Positions 18,387-27,272 of a DNA stretch of 64,000 nt are shown here, in pieces (the first letter of the stretch is position 1; every line of letters begins with the position of its first letter). The stretch spans positions 2,299,001 to 2,363,000 of the forward strand of contig NC_008570.1 of the NCBI RefSeq assembly GCF_000014805.1. Reading direction: 5' to 3'. The notes below the pieces were generated by a model. The model searched no databases and was not told the DNA's origin. It saw nothing but the letters and a program-made list of their open reading frames with translations. This DNA is from Aeromonas hydrophila subsp. hydrophila ATCC 7966 (GTDB lineage Bacteria > Pseudomonadota > Gammaproteobacteria > Enterobacterales > Aeromonadaceae). Both the position numbers and the translations under genes were made by a program.

Positions 18387-18917
18387 TTGTCCGCCGCTCA
18401 GCCCTGTCCCCTTGGCCGGGGCCAGCCGGTAAAACCGGAGCCAGCAGCGATCGCCGGCATGGTAGCGGCGATCCAGCCATTGCCCGCCGGCGGCGGCAAT
18501 GACCTTGAGCGAGGCGGCATTTGCCTCGTCACAGCTGATGAGCACGGGTTCGCTCAGCACATGGCGCTGCAGCCAGCCGAGCAAGGTGCGGGCGGCGCCT
18601 TCACCCCGGCGGGAGGGGCGGGTCTCGTAACCGATGTGGCCAAGCCACTGGCGGGTGGCGGAATTGTCGCCGTGACGCAGGCGCAAGGTGGCGAGGATCT
18701 CTTCCCCCTCGAGGGCAAGATAGGTGGTGGTGGGCGGGTAGCCCGGCGGCAGATGCAGCCCATCGGCATGGGCGAGCAACTCCTGCAGCCACTGATCCGG
18801 GTCGAATTGGGCCACCTGATAGAGCGGCAGCCCGGCGGCGCCACACTCGGTCACGTAGCGGCGGTAGGCGGGGGCGTCGGTCGGTCGAGCGGCCCGGCAC
18901 TCGATGGGGGGTTGCAT
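18384..18917 (-). CDS. GNAT family N-acetyltransferase
   Basis: A 177-residue GNAT protein. GYETRPSRRGEGAARTLLGW is the acetyl-CoA binding loop (the usual V-x-P-x-R-R-x-G pattern), and SCDEANAASLKVIAAAGG is the following helix typical of the fold. Its ATG shares one base with the stop of the diguanylate cyclase gene (TGATG), so it is translationally coupled to it. The substrate is unknown. The reading frame stays open far upstream inside the cyclase gene, but that part has no protein-like character. Confidence 0.8.
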   Translation of the reverse strand: MQPPIECRAARPTDAPAYRRYVTECGAAGLPLYQVAQFDPDQWLQELLAHADGLHLPPGYPPTTTYLALEGEEILATLRLRHGDNSATRQWLGHIGYETRPSRRGEGAARTLLGWLQRHVLSEPVLISCDEANAASLKVIAAAGGQWLDRRYHAGDRCWLRFYRLAPAKGTGLSGGQ

Positions 18918-20155
18918 CAGGTCTGGGTGGCCAGGGGCCACAGCGGCCTGGGCTCGCTGTGGTGCGGTTCCTGGATGCAGGCGCGCTGGCGGCCGGCCTG
19001 TTTGGCGGCATAGAGTGCCCGATCCGCGCGCGGATAGGCCTGCTCGAAGCGCTCGCCCTGCTGCAGCGAAGTCAGCCCGATGCTGAGGCTGATGGGGCCA
19101 CCAGCCAGCGGCCGGGTGGCGTCTGCTACCCGTTGCTGCAGGGTCTGGCAGCAGGCCGGCAGTGTTTGCGATGTCTCCATCACCAGCAGCGCCAGCTCGT
19201 CGCCGCCAAGGCGCCCGGCCAGCCCCGCCGGTGGCAGGCTCTCCCGGATCACCCGTCCCACTGCCCGCAACATGGCGTCGCCTGCGGGGTGACCGTGGCG
19301 GTCGTTGATCTGCTTGAAGTTGTCCAGGTCGATCAGCAGCAGCTGCCAGGGGCGGGCGCTGCGACAGGCGCGCGCCGCCAGCTGCTGCTCGAAATGGTGG
19401 CGGCTGTCCAGCCCGGTCAGAGCATCCAGGTTGGCGCGTCGCTCCAGCTCGCGCTGGGTGGCGAGCAGCGCCTGCTGCTGGCGAGTGTGCACCAGGCTCA
19501 GCAAAATGAAGCTGCGGGCGATGGTAAAGAGCAGGCTGAGCAGGATCACCGGGCCGAGCAGGGGATCGGTGAGGCTGGAGGCGGCCGACTCCGGCCACCA
19601 CTGATGCTTGGCCATCCTGACCAGCTGCAGGGCCAGTTGCAGGGCGAGCAGCAGGATGGCGAAGCGCAGCACCCGGTAGGCGGGCGCCAGCCGCTGATAG
19701 CACCAGAGCTGCCACAGCAGCAGGCATATCTGCAGCGAGATGGCCCCGGAGAGCACCACGATCCGGCTGTGTATGTCATCCGGCGGCAACTGCGCGGCGG
19801 TGACGGCGAACAGCAGGAAGCCGGCGAGGGCAAGGAGCGGGCAGAGCCAGCCGAAACGGTCGGCCTCACGTCGAAAGAAGTGGCGCAGCCCCCGCTCATA
19901 GAGCAGCGGGGTGGCGATGATCAGCAGGTTGGTGAGCAGGATATTGGCAAGGGAGCTATCCCCCGTGAGGGTTCGCAGCAGCAGGCAGCCAAAGGCGGCG
20001 GCGATGGCCAGTTCGCTGGCCGACCAGTAGAGCAGAGAGCGCAGTGGTCGCTGGGTATGCCACAGGTAGGCGAAAATGGCCGCGACCCCGATGTGCGACA
20101 GGCTGACGAACAGCACCAGACTCAGCAACTGGGCCGAGGAAAACAGACTCTGCAT
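18917..20155 (-). CDS. Membrane diguanylate cyclase (GGDEF)
   Basis: A 412-residue protein with about seven hydrophobic segments in its first 240 residues and a C-terminal GGDEF domain. The metal-binding pair is intact (IDLDNFKQIND) and the signature reads GGDEL, so synthesis of c-di-GMP is likely; no RxxD inhibitory site precedes it. The membrane part resembles a 7TM-type sensor without a recognised ligand. I chose ATG 20155, which is preceded by GGAAGAG, rather than the open frame to 20290. It is coupled to the acetyltransferase downstream. Confidence 0.82.
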   Translation of the reverse strand: MQSLFSSAQLLSLVLFVSLSHIGVAAIFAYLWHTQRPLRSLLYWSASELAIAAAFGCLLLRTLTGDSSLANILLTNLLIIATPLLYERGLRHFFRREADRFGWLCPLLALAGFLLFAVTAAQLPPDDIHSRIVVLSGAISLQICLLLWQLWCYQRLAPAYRVLRFAILLLALQLALQLVRMAKHQWWPESAASSLTDPLLGPVILLSLLFTIARSFILLSLVHTRQQQALLATQRELERRANLDALTGLDSRHHFEQQLAARACRSARPWQLLLIDLDNFKQINDRHGHPAGDAMLRAVGRVIRESLPPAGLAGRLGGDELALLVMETSQTLPACCQTLQQRVADATRPLAGGPISLSIGLTSLQQGERFEQAYPRADRALYAAKQAGRQRACIQEPHHSEPRPLWPLATQT

Positions 20156-20363
20156 CAAGGGTTTGGGCTCTTCCTGCCGGGAACGGCGCAGCGACCTCAG
20201 GGCCGGGTGACTGGGCCGGATCACAGCATGAATTGCGCCGCTGAGCAATGGTTTAAGTGATCCGGGCACGATCGCGGCAACAACCGCCACAAGAGGGCTG
20301 CTGACTCGATTAATCAGGGGCGGGGCATGACGCTGGGGTGTTTATGCTTCCCTCCCTCTTGGG

Positions 20364-20855
20364 TCAGTCGCTCACGACCGGCAGCCGCATGACGGTGGCC
20401 TCCCGGCCGAGGTGGTCCAGCAGGCGGCGCACGTCGTCGAGGCGGATAAGCAGGGTAGCGGTATTGACCAGCGGGTGGCACTGCACCCGCTCGGCCTGCC
20501 AGATCGTTTCATCCACCACCAGTTCCACCGCTTTTTCCCTGTCGCGCACCATGGCGAGCAGGGTGACGGAACCCGGGGTGAGGCCAAGCACAGATTCCAG
20601 GCGCTCTGGCGAGCCAAAGCTCAGCCGTTTGACGCCAAGGGCGGCAGCCAGGCCTTTGAGATCGACCCGGCTCTCTTCCGGCGTCACTACCAGAAACAGT
20701 CGCTCGCTCTTCGGGTCACGCAGGAAGAGGTTTTTGGTCTTGGCGGCGGGCAGCTTGGGCAGCAGCCGGCTGGCCTCCTCGCAGGTGAAGACGGGGGCGT
20801 GATCGATGCGCTGATAGGGAATGGCCAGCTGATCCAGCAGAGAGTAAAGCGCCAC
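20364..20855 (-). CDS. Prolyl-tRNA editing protein (ProX/PrdX, YbaK-like fold)
   Basis: A 163-residue trans-editing deacylase of the YbaK/ProX superfamily, which removes wrong amino acids (alanine in ProX/PrdX) from tRNA-Pro. QRIDHAPVFTCEEA, KTKNLFLRD with the conserved catalytic Lys, and LTPGSVTLLAM are the family marks. The start is a GTG at 20855 behind a perfect AGGAGG; an ATG two bases upstream is in another frame. The N terminus (ALYSLLDQLAIPYQ) agrees with PrdX-type proteins. Confidence 0.85.
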   Translation of the reverse strand: MALYSLLDQLAIPYQRIDHAPVFTCEEASRLLPKLPAAKTKNLFLRDPKSERLFLVVTPEESRVDLKGLAAALGVKRLSFGSPERLESVLGLTPGSVTLLAMVRDREKAVELVVDETIWQAERVQCHPLVNTATLLIRLDDVRRLLDHLGREATVMRLPVVSD

Positions 20856-21012
20856 ATGACCTCCTGATGTCGGGTGAAGAGTGGGTGATGAATAGCGCGG
20901 CGAATAAAGCCGCCACCGGCAGTCGCTGCCAGTCTGGCCGAGCTTACCAGTTTGCGGTGCGGCTCGCAGCCTGGCGTGGCCATGGCGGCTGGGCATGCCG
21001 ATTGCAGCAAAG

Positions 21013-21032
21013 CACTGTATGAACGTACAATA
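21013..21032 (+). promoter_or_regulatory. LexA-box-like site upstream of polB
   Basis: CACTGTATGAACGTACAATA matches the E. coli LexA consensus at 15 of 20 positions, with the CTGT half perfect and ACAA in place of ACAG. It lies 33 bp before the polB start. In E. coli polB is an SOS gene, so LexA control here is well supported by context. Confidence 0.6.
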
Positions 21033-21064
21033 CTTCCATCTCCATGTTGATCCCGATGACTTGC

Positions 21065-23494
21065 ATGACTGACCACCCGTCCATCCCATCCACTACACCG
21101 CCGCGAGACGGCTTTATTCTGACCCGTCACGGGCGGGATGTGCGCGGTCGCAACGGGCATGGCGAACGCACCGAGATCGTGATGTGGCTCTGGAGCTCGC
21201 AGGGGCCGGTGCGACTGGTGGTGCCGGGGCAGGAGCCGGTCTTCTTCCTGCCCCAGAGCCATATGGAAGAAGCCGCGGAGCTGTTCAAGGGGGCGGGGGT
21301 GAGCGGGCGGTTTCGCCGCCTGCCGATGCACACCTTCGACGGCCGCGCCGTGGTGGGCTGCTACTTTGCCACCTTGAGCGCCTTTCACCGCGCCATCGAG
21401 TTGCTGCTCATCCGCGGGCTGGAGCACTTCGAGGCGGATATCCGGCTGCCGGAGCGCTACCTGATGGAGCGTTTCATCACTGCCGGCGTGCGCTTCGAGG
21501 GGCGCACCCTCAAGAAAGGGGGCAAGCACGGCTACTGGGAGGTGAACGAGGCGCGCTGCGCGCCGCAGGCGGTGACGCCGACCCTCTCCTGGGTGTCGCT
21601 GGACGTGGAGTGCGCCATGGACGGGGCGCTTTTCTCGGTGGGGCTCTATAGCGAACAGGATGCGCGAGTCATCATGATCGGTACGCCGGAGGCGGATGCC
21701 GCCAGCTGGGGTACCCAGGTCGAATGGGTGGCGGACGAGAGCGCCCTGCTGAGTGCGCTGGAGCGCTGGTTTGTGCGGCACGACCCGGATCTGGTGATTG
21801 GCTGGAACGTGGTCAACTTCGACTTTCGCCTGCTGCTGCGCCGCGCCGAGCTCAACAAGCGGCGGCTGCGGCTGGGGCGCGGTCACGAGCTCTGCTTCTG
21901 GCGATCGTCGCGCAATGATCCCCAGAGCGGCAGCGTCATCATCCCCGGGCGCATGGTGCTGGACGGCATCGACACCCTCAAAAGCGCCACCTGGCAGTTT
22001 CCGAGCTACAGCCTGGATGCGGTGGCGAGCGAGTTGCTCGGCCGTGGCAAGGATATCGAGGATGTGGCCAACCGCGGGGAGAAGATCACCGAGCTGTTCC
22101 ACTCCGACAAGGAGGCGCTGGCCCGCTACAACCTGGAAGATTGCCGGCTGGTGTGGGAGATCTTCGATTTCTGCCACCTCATCCCCTTTGCCATCGAGCG
22201 TGCCTCCCTCACCGGCCTTGAGCTGGACCGGGTAGGGGGCTCGGTGGCGGCGTTTACCAATCTCTATCTGCCGCGGCTGCATCGCGGCGGCTACGTGGCG
22301 CCCAATTTGCCGGCCGACGGCGGGCTGGCGAGCCCCGGTGGCTATGTGATGGACTCCAAACCCGGCCTCTATCGCCACGTGCTGGTGCTCGACTTCAAGA
22401 GCCTCTATCCCAGCATCATTCGCACTTTCTGCATCGATCCCATGGGGCTCATCGAGGGGCTGCAGCACCCCGACCACGCCATTGCGGGCTTTCGCGGCGC
22501 CCTGTTCTCCCGCGAGCGCCACTTCCTGCCGGATCTGATCGCCACCCTGTGGGCGGCACGGGATCGGGCCAAGGCCGCCAGCAACAAGGCGCTCTCCCAG
22601 GCCATCAAGATCATCATGAACTCCTTCTACGGGGTGCTGGGCTCGGGGGGCTGCCGCTTCTACGACCCGAGGCTTGCCTCCTCCATCACCCTGCGCGGTC
22701 ACGGCATCATGCAGCAGACCCGGGAGTGGATCGAAGGGGAGGGCTTCGAGGTGATCTATGGCGACACCGACTCCACCTTCGTGCACCTGGGGCGGGATGC
22801 CAGCCCCGAGCAGGCGGACGAGATTGGTCGGCGGCTGGCGAAGATGATCAACGACAACTGGGCGGCACTGATCAAGCGCGAGTTCAACCTGCCGAGCTAT
22901 CTGGAGATCCAGTACGAGACTCACTATCGCCGTTTCTTGATGCCCACCATTCGCGGGCTGGAGAAGGGGAGCAAGAAGCGCTATGCCGGGCTGGTGGCAG
23001 GCCATCAGGCAGGTGAAGAGGAGCAGCTGGTGTTCAAGGGGCTCGAGTCGGTGCGCACCGACTGGACGCCTCTTGCCAAGGCGTTTCAGACCCGCCTCTA
23101 CGAAATGGTGTTTCACGACCAGGATCCCAGCGGCTATGTGCGCATCATGGTGGACGAGACCCGGGCCGGCCAGCACGACGAGCTGTTGGTCTATCGCAAG
23201 CGGCTGCGCCAGAAACTCGAGGAGTATCAGAAGAACGTGCCACCCCATGTGCGGGCGGCGCGCCTGGCGGACGAGGAGAACCTGCGCCGCGGCCTGCCCC
23301 AGCGCTATCAGCATCGGGGCTCCATCGCCTACCTGATGACCCTCAATGGCCCCGAGCCGCTGGAATACCGGCGCAGCGCCATCGACTACGAGCACTACAT
23401 CGACAAGCAGTTAAGGCCCATTGCCGATGCGATCCTCCCCTTTATTGGCGAGTCGTTCGAGCGGATCTGCGGCCAGCAGCTCGATCTCTTTTAA
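21065..23494 (+). CDS. polB: DNA polymerase II (family B)
   Basis: An 809-residue family B polymerase with 3'-5' exonuclease, used in translesion synthesis and restart after damage. The exonuclease motifs are present (SLDVE, GWNVVNFDF, YNLEDC), as are polymerase motif A (DFKSLYPS), motif B (KIIMNSFYG) and motif C (YGDTDS). Length is slightly above the E. coli enzyme (783). ATG 21065 is used; ATG 21044 and 21056 are in frame upstream and the exact start is uncertain. A LexA-like box lies immediately upstream. It is monocistronic and ends before the tRNA array. Confidence 0.95.
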   Translation: MTDHPSIPSTTPPRDGFILTRHGRDVRGRNGHGERTEIVMWLWSSQGPVRLVVPGQEPVFFLPQSHMEEAAELFKGAGVSGRFRRLPMHTFDGRAVVGCYFATLSAFHRAIELLLIRGLEHFEADIRLPERYLMERFITAGVRFEGRTLKKGGKHGYWEVNEARCAPQAVTPTLSWVSLDVECAMDGALFSVGLYSEQDARVIMIGTPEADAASWGTQVEWVADESALLSALERWFVRHDPDLVIGWNVVNFDFRLLLRRAELNKRRLRLGRGHELCFWRSSRNDPQSGSVIIPGRMVLDGIDTLKSATWQFPSYSLDAVASELLGRGKDIEDVANRGEKITELFHSDKEALARYNLEDCRLVWEIFDFCHLIPFAIERASLTGLELDRVGGSVAAFTNLYLPRLHRGGYVAPNLPADGGLASPGGYVMDSKPGLYRHVLVLDFKSLYPSIIRTFCIDPMGLIEGLQHPDHAIAGFRGALFSRERHFLPDLIATLWAARDRAKAASNKALSQAIKIIMNSFYGVLGSGGCRFYDPRLASSITLRGHGIMQQTREWIEGEGFEVIYGDTDSTFVHLGRDASPEQADEIGRRLAKMINDNWAALIKREFNLPSYLEIQYETHYRRFLMPTIRGLEKGSKKRYAGLVAGHQAGEEEQLVFKGLESVRTDWTPLAKAFQTRLYEMVFHDQDPSGYVRIMVDETRAGQHDELLVYRKRLRQKLEEYQKNVPPHVRAARLADEENLRRGLPQRYQHRGSIAYLMTLNGPEPLEYRRSAIDYEHYIDKQLRPIADAILPFIGESFERICGQQLDLF

Positions 23495-23594
23495 GCTGTG
23501 TGGAGTTGGCGGGGAGGTTGGCCTGCTAGGCACGATTGAGCGTATGGCGGCTGCCGCCGTGCGGACGTCGGGAGAAGCTGGAAAGGGGAAATGC

Positions 23595-23621
23595 AAAAAG
23601 CCCGCTCGAGGAGCGGGCTTT
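23595..23621 (-). terminator. Rho-independent terminator of the tRNA-Val operon
   Basis: On the minus strand AAGCCCGCTC pairs with GAGCGGGCTT and is followed by TTT. It lies 8 bp after the 3' end of the last tRNA. Confidence 0.85.
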
Positions 23622-23628
23622 GCTAATC

Positions 23629-23705
23629 TGGTGCGTCCTAGTGGATTCGAACCACCGACCCCCACCATGTCAAGGTGATGCTCTAACCAGCTGAGCTAAG
23701 GACGC
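23629..23705 (-). tRNA. tRNA-Val(GAC)
   Basis: A 77-nt tRNA with encoded CCA. Acceptor stem GCGTCCT/AGGACGC, anticodon loop TTGACAT giving anticodon GAC, T loop TTCGAAT. It is the last gene of the array. Confidence 0.95.
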
Positions 23706-23742
23706 AGGGTGCGCAAGGCGACTTTATCTGATTGCAGGGGAG

Positions 23743-23819
23743 TGGTGGGTTTAATTGGATTCGAACCAACGACCCCTACCATGTCAAGGTAGTGCTCTAA
23801 CCAACTGAGCTATAAACCC
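23743..23819 (-). tRNA. tRNA-Val(GAC)
   Basis: A 77-nt tRNA with encoded CCA. Acceptor stem GGGTTTA/TAAACCC, anticodon loop TTGACAT (GAC). The acceptor differs from that of the flanking copies, so two sequence types alternate in the array. Confidence 0.95.
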
Positions 23820-23825
23820 ACATCT

Positions 23826-23903
23826 GTGTTCAATTGGATTCGAACCAACGACATCGCCTACGCCATGTCAAAGTACTGTTCTAACCAACTGAGCTATAAG
23901 CCT
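23826..23903 (-). pseudogene. Decayed tRNA-Val(GAC) copy
   Basis: The D arm, the anticodon loop TTGACAT and the T arm are still recognisable, but the acceptor strands (AGGCTTA against TGAACAC) pair at only four of seven positions, the anticodon stem has a mismatch and wobbles, the variable region is lengthened, and no CCA is encoded. It derives from the GGGTTTA type. It sits inside the array and is probably transcribed with it but not charged. Confidence 0.75.
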
Positions 23904-23940
23904 GTATCAAACTTATATCTGCAATATATTCAAACTGTTA

Positions 23941-24017
23941 TGGTGCGTCCTAGTGGATTCGAACCACCGACCCCCACCATGTCAAGGTGATGCTCTAACC
24001 AGCTGAGCTAAGGACGC
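23941..24017 (-). tRNA. tRNA-Val(GAC)
   Basis: A 77-nt tRNA with encoded CCA, the same GCGTCCT type as the copy at 23629. Anticodon loop TTGACAT. Confidence 0.95.
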
Positions 24018-24034
24018 ATAACAGGTTTCCATGA

Positions 24035-24111
24035 TGGTGCGTCCTAGTGGATTCGAACCACCGACCCCCACCATGTCAAGGTGGTGCTCTAACCAGCTGA
24101 GCTAAGGACGC
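24035..24111 (-). tRNA. tRNA-Val(GAC)
   Basis: A 77-nt tRNA with encoded CCA, GCGTCCT type. It differs from its neighbour at 23941 in the first base pair of the anticodon stem (a C-G pair in place of the T-G wobble). Anticodon GAC. Confidence 0.95.
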
Positions 24112-24123
24112 ATCACGGAAAAG

Positions 24124-24200
24124 TGGTGGGTTTAATTGGATTCGAACCAACGACCCCTACCATGTCAAGGTAGTGCTCTAACCAACTGAGCTATAAACCC
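24124..24200 (-). tRNA. tRNA-Val(GAC), promoter-proximal
   Basis: A 77-nt tRNA with encoded CCA, GGGTTTA acceptor type, anticodon loop TTGACAT. It is the first gene after the operon promoter. Confidence 0.95.
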
Positions 24201-24259
24201 ACTTTGCAAACCGGGTCAGAAACCCGTTTCACCACACCAGCACTGCTGGCGTGGTCGGC

Positions 24260-24288
24260 ATACTACCCATGCCCCCCAAGGCTGTCAA
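24260..24288 (-). promoter_or_regulatory. Promoter of the tRNA-Val operon
   Basis: On the minus strand TTGACA (perfect -35) and TAGTAT are separated by exactly 17 bp and are followed by a GC-rich stretch (GCCGACCACGCC), the discriminator type of promoters under stringent control. It lies about 60 bp before the first tRNA. Confidence 0.85.
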
Positions 24289-24360
24289 CAGGCCGCACGC
24301 ACAAAGCAGACTGTTTGCCCAGTTCTTGCGCAGCCTGTTGATTTTGCAGGCGAGTTTGCC

Positions 24361-25740
24361 CTATTGCGCCTTGGAGAGGGCGCTGCAGGCCTCCGGGCTG
24401 GCAAAGCGGCCATAGATATGACGCAGGCGGGCACCCAGCATCAGGGCGGCGCCGGTCAGGCCGACGATGAAACCGATCCAGAAGCCCTGCGGCCCCATGC
24501 GCGGCACCAGCCAGTCGGTCAGCCCCAGGATCATGCCGGTGGGCAGCCCCAGTCCCCAGTAGGCGACGATGGTGACGTAGAAGATCGCCTTGGTGTCCTT
24601 GTAACCGCGCAGGGCGGCTGCGGCCACCACCTGCACCGAGTCGGAGATCTGATAGATGGCGGCGAAGAACAGCAGTATGGCCGCGAGGGTGATCACCTGC
24701 AGGTCGTCGGTGTAGATACTGGCGATATGCTCGCGCAGCAGCACGGTGAGGGCGGCGGTGCCGGCAGCCACCGCCATGCCCAGCATCAGGCCGGTGCGGG
24801 CGGCGACGCGGGCGTGCTCGGGCTGACCCTCGCCGATGCTGTGGCCGACCCGGATGGTGACACCCACCCCAATCGACAAGGGCAGCATAAACACCAGGCT
24901 GGAGAAGTTGAGGGCTATCTGGTGGCTCGCCACCGTCTCGGCACCGAAGGGGGCCAGCATCAGGGCCACCACGGTGAACAGGGTCACCTCGCAGAAGATG
25001 GCCATGGCGATGGGAAAGCCCAAGCGGAACAGGCGCCAGATCCGGCTGCCATTGGGGCGGGCGAGCCGGGAGAAGAGGTTGATCTCCTTGAAGTGGGAGG
25101 AGAGCTTCACATAGACGATCATCGCCAGCAGCATGGCCCACAGCACGATGGCGGTGGCCACGCCGCAGCCGACCCCGCCGAGCTTGGGCATGCCGAGGTG
25201 ACCGTGGATGAAGACATAGTTGGCGGGGATGTTGACCGCCAGCCCCACGAAGCCGATCACCATGGTCGGCATGGTGTGGGAGAGCCCTTCGCTGAAGTTG
25301 CGCAGCACCTGGAACAGCACGAAGGCGGGCAGGCCCCACATGATGGCGTGCAAAAAGCCGGTGGTCTTGGCGGCCATGACGGGATCCACCTTCATCAGGT
25401 GCAGCGCCAGCGGGCTGAAATAGAGCGCCAGCATGGCGATCGGGATCACCATCAGCGCCAGCCAGAAGCCCTGATGCACGGCGGGACGTACCTCGTCCCG
25501 CTTGCGGGCCCCGTTGAGCTGGGAGACGATGGGGGTGAGCGCCATGATGATGCCCTGGGTCAGCAAGATGATCGGTAGCCAGAAACTGGAGGCCACCGAC
25601 ACCGCAGCGAGATCCACGGCGCTGACCTGGCCCGCCATCACGGTATCGACGAAGCTCATGGCGACCTGGGCCACCTGGGCCACCAGAATGGGACTGGCTA
25701 GACGAACGAGTTGCCTCGCCTCGGACCAATAACGTTGCAC
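24361..25740 (-). CDS. norM: MATE family multidrug efflux pump (NorM/MdtK)
   Basis: A 459-residue, twelve-segment MATE transporter that exports cationic drugs in exchange for Na+ or H+. It follows the Vibrio NorM pattern: FVDTVMAG, LNGARKRDEV, LGGVGCGVATAI, SHQIALNFSSLVFM and AAALRGYKDT. The GTG at 25740 is chosen since GGAGG stands just upstream and the protein then begins VQRYWSEARQL as in NorM; the frame is open to 25803. The neighbours yaeP and ribE recall the E. coli mdtK-ribE arrangement. Confidence 0.92.
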   Translation of the reverse strand: MQRYWSEARQLVRLASPILVAQVAQVAMSFVDTVMAGQVSAVDLAAVSVASSFWLPIILLTQGIIMALTPIVSQLNGARKRDEVRPAVHQGFWLALMVIPIAMLALYFSPLALHLMKVDPVMAAKTTGFLHAIMWGLPAFVLFQVLRNFSEGLSHTMPTMVIGFVGLAVNIPANYVFIHGHLGMPKLGGVGCGVATAIVLWAMLLAMIVYVKLSSHFKEINLFSRLARPNGSRIWRLFRLGFPIAMAIFCEVTLFTVVALMLAPFGAETVASHQIALNFSSLVFMLPLSIGVGVTIRVGHSIGEGQPEHARVAARTGLMLGMAVAAGTAALTVLLREHIASIYTDDLQVITLAAILLFFAAIYQISDSVQVVAAAALRGYKDTKAIFYVTIVAYWGLGLPTGMILGLTDWLVPRMGPQGFWIGFIVGLTGAALMLGARLRHIYGRFASPEACSALSKAQ

Positions 25741-25886
25741 TGACACCTCCGAGTGGATCAGATAAAGCGTAAAAAGAGCGGGTAGCGGGAAGAGCCTTTG
25801 CACTCCCGAAACGGGAATGCAAAGTGCGGGGGGGTCATTCTAGCCTGAAATTCATCCGGGACGAAACGTTTGGCGCAAGGGCCGGA

Positions 25887-26093
25887 TCAGGCGTCTTCGT
25901 GATCGCTGATCAGCAGGTTGGCGGCGGCGTAGGCGGCCTGTTCGCGCAGATCCGCCGGCACCCGCTCGTCCGATGCCACGGCGTTGAGCGCCCTGATGGT
26001 GGCGGCAATGGCCTGCGGCACATAGCCCTGCTCCCCGGAGCCAATCTGGTTGTAGGCGATGCGAATGGCCTCACAGCATTGATATACCTGCAT
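25887..26093 (-). CDS. yaeP: YaeP family protein (UPF0253)
   Basis: A 68-residue soluble protein matching E. coli YaeP along its length: [12 protein letters not shown] near the N terminus and [15 protein letters not shown] at the C terminus. Function is not known. It lies between norM and ribE and points away from ribE. Start ATG 26093 has a weak GGAAAT upstream. Confidence 0.88.
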   Translation of the reverse strand: MQVYQCCEAIRIAYNQIGSGEQGYVPQAIAATIRALNAVASDERVPADLREQAAYAAANLLISDHEDA

Positions 26094-26223
26094 TTTTATT
26101 TCCTTGTCAGCGCTGGTTTGAATGCCGTCACTATAGCGATCGGCCGCCCGCTTGTCAGCCAGCGCGCTTGTCTGGGGCCCGGGGCGAGGTTACCCTGCCT
26201 TTTTTCGTAGCAGGAGACGAGAC

Positions 26224-26841
26224 ATGTTCACCGGCATAGTACAGGGGACCGCCGAACTGGTGGCCATCGACGAGCTGCCCAACTTTCGTACCCACGTGAT
26301 CCGCATGCCGAGCCCGGCCTGGGGCGAGGGGCTGGTGCTGGGCGCCTCCGTGGCCCACAACGGCTGCTGCCTGACCGTCACCCGGGTCGAGGGAGAGCTG
26401 GTCAGCTTCGATCTGATGCAGGAGACCCTGCGCCTCACCAACCTCGGCCAGCTGCAGCCGGGGGACAAGGTCAACGTGGAGCGGGCTGCCCGCTTTGGCG
26501 ACGAGATTGGCGGCCACGCCATGTCCGGCCACATCATGGGCACCGCACAGGTGGTCTCGGTCATCGACACCCCCAACAACCGGCAGGTGTGGTATCGCCT
26601 CGCCCCAACGCTTATGAAATACGTGCTGACCAAGGGTTACATCGGCATCGACGGCATCAGCCTCACCGTGGGGGAAGTGCGCGGCAACGAGTTCTGCGTC
26701 AATCTCATTCCCGAGACGCTGGCCCGCACCAACCTGGGTTGGGTCAAAGCCGGCTGGCACACCAATATCGAGATTGACCCCCAGACCCAGGCCATCGTTG
26801 ACACGGTGGAGCGGGTACTGGCGGCCCGTCAGCCGGGGTAA
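26224..26841 (+). CDS. ribE: Riboflavin synthase, alpha chain
   Basis: A 205-residue enzyme that dismutates two 6,7-dimethyl-8-ribityllumazine molecules to riboflavin. It is built from two similar barrels; [12 protein letters not shown] opens the first and [10 protein letters not shown] the second, and the catalytic region HNGCCLTV and GIDGISLTV are present. ATG 26224 follows GGAGACGAG. It stands apart from other rib genes. A hairpin shared with the converging gene lies 36 bp downstream. Confidence 0.93.
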   Translation: MFTGIVQGTAELVAIDELPNFRTHVIRMPSPAWGEGLVLGASVAHNGCCLTVTRVEGELVSFDLMQETLRLTNLGQLQPGDKVNVERAARFGDEIGGHAMSGHIMGTAQVVSVIDTPNNRQVWYRLAPTLMKYVLTKGYIGIDGISLTVGEVRGNEFCVNLIPETLARTNLGWVKAGWHTNIEIDPQTQAIVDTVERVLAARQPG

Positions 26842-26871
26842 GCTGACCAACGCGCCCTCAGGGATTTGCCA

Positions 26872-26904
26872 TAGAAAAGGGCCTGCATCATGCAGGCCCT
26901 TGGC
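26872..26904 (-). terminator. Rho-independent terminator after the CPXCG gene
   Basis: On the minus strand AAGGGCCTGCA pairs with TGCAGGCCCTT and is followed by TTCTAT. On the plus strand the hairpin lies after ribE but has no T run, so it serves mainly the minus gene. Confidence 0.75.
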
Positions 26905-26930
26905 TATCTGGTGGGTGGGTTCACTGGCAG

Positions 26931-27134
26931 TCAGAACATCTGTTCGTCGTCTGCGTCCACAAACAGTTGCAGGCAGTCGCGCGCCTCATCCCGGTGCAGT
27001 CGCAGGTGGATGGGGTTGCAGCAGGCCATGCAATCCTCGTAGAACTCCTGATCCCCCTGGCTGGCATCCAGCTCGACCCGGGTATGATGGCCACAGTGGG
27101 GGCAGACGATGCGCTTGCTGGTGTACTCGATCAT
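26931..27134 (-). CDS. CPXCG motif cysteine-rich protein
   Basis: A 67-residue protein with a CPHCG knuckle at residues 11-15 and a second pair, CMACC, near residue 35, together likely binding one zinc ion. The N terminus and YEDCMACC are typical of the CPXCG cysteine-rich family. Function is not known. It is preceded by AGGAGGT and ends at a strong terminator. Confidence 0.82.
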   Translation of the reverse strand: MIEYTSKRIVCPHCGHHTRVELDASQGDQEFYEDCMACCNPIHLRLHRDEARDCLQLFVDADDEQMF

Positions 27135-27272
27135 GATGACCTCCTCGGGCCCGTGGGCCGCCTATCTCCCCTGATTCTAGTTGGTTCGCACTGCCCTGAC
27201 CGCGAGCAAGCGCACGTTTATGACCGGGATCAAGGGAGGCAGGAGGTCAGTCCGACAGCACCTGCCTGTTGT

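Noticed and set aside
18384..19727. A single 447-codon minus-strand gene
   Set aside because: Only the last 177 codons look like a protein (GNAT). The rest lies inside the GGDEF gene in another frame. The ATG at 18917 with TGATG coupling is the better start.
20687..23395. Very long open frame on the minus strand across polB (902 codons)
   Set aside because: It is antisense to DNA polymerase II, whose catalytic motifs are all intact. The predicted protein is rich in His, Gly, Gln and Arg with no domain, as expected for the shadow of a GC-rich gene.
23826..23903. Sixth functional tRNA
   Set aside because: Acceptor pairing fails at three of seven positions and CCA is absent, so it is listed as a pseudogene.
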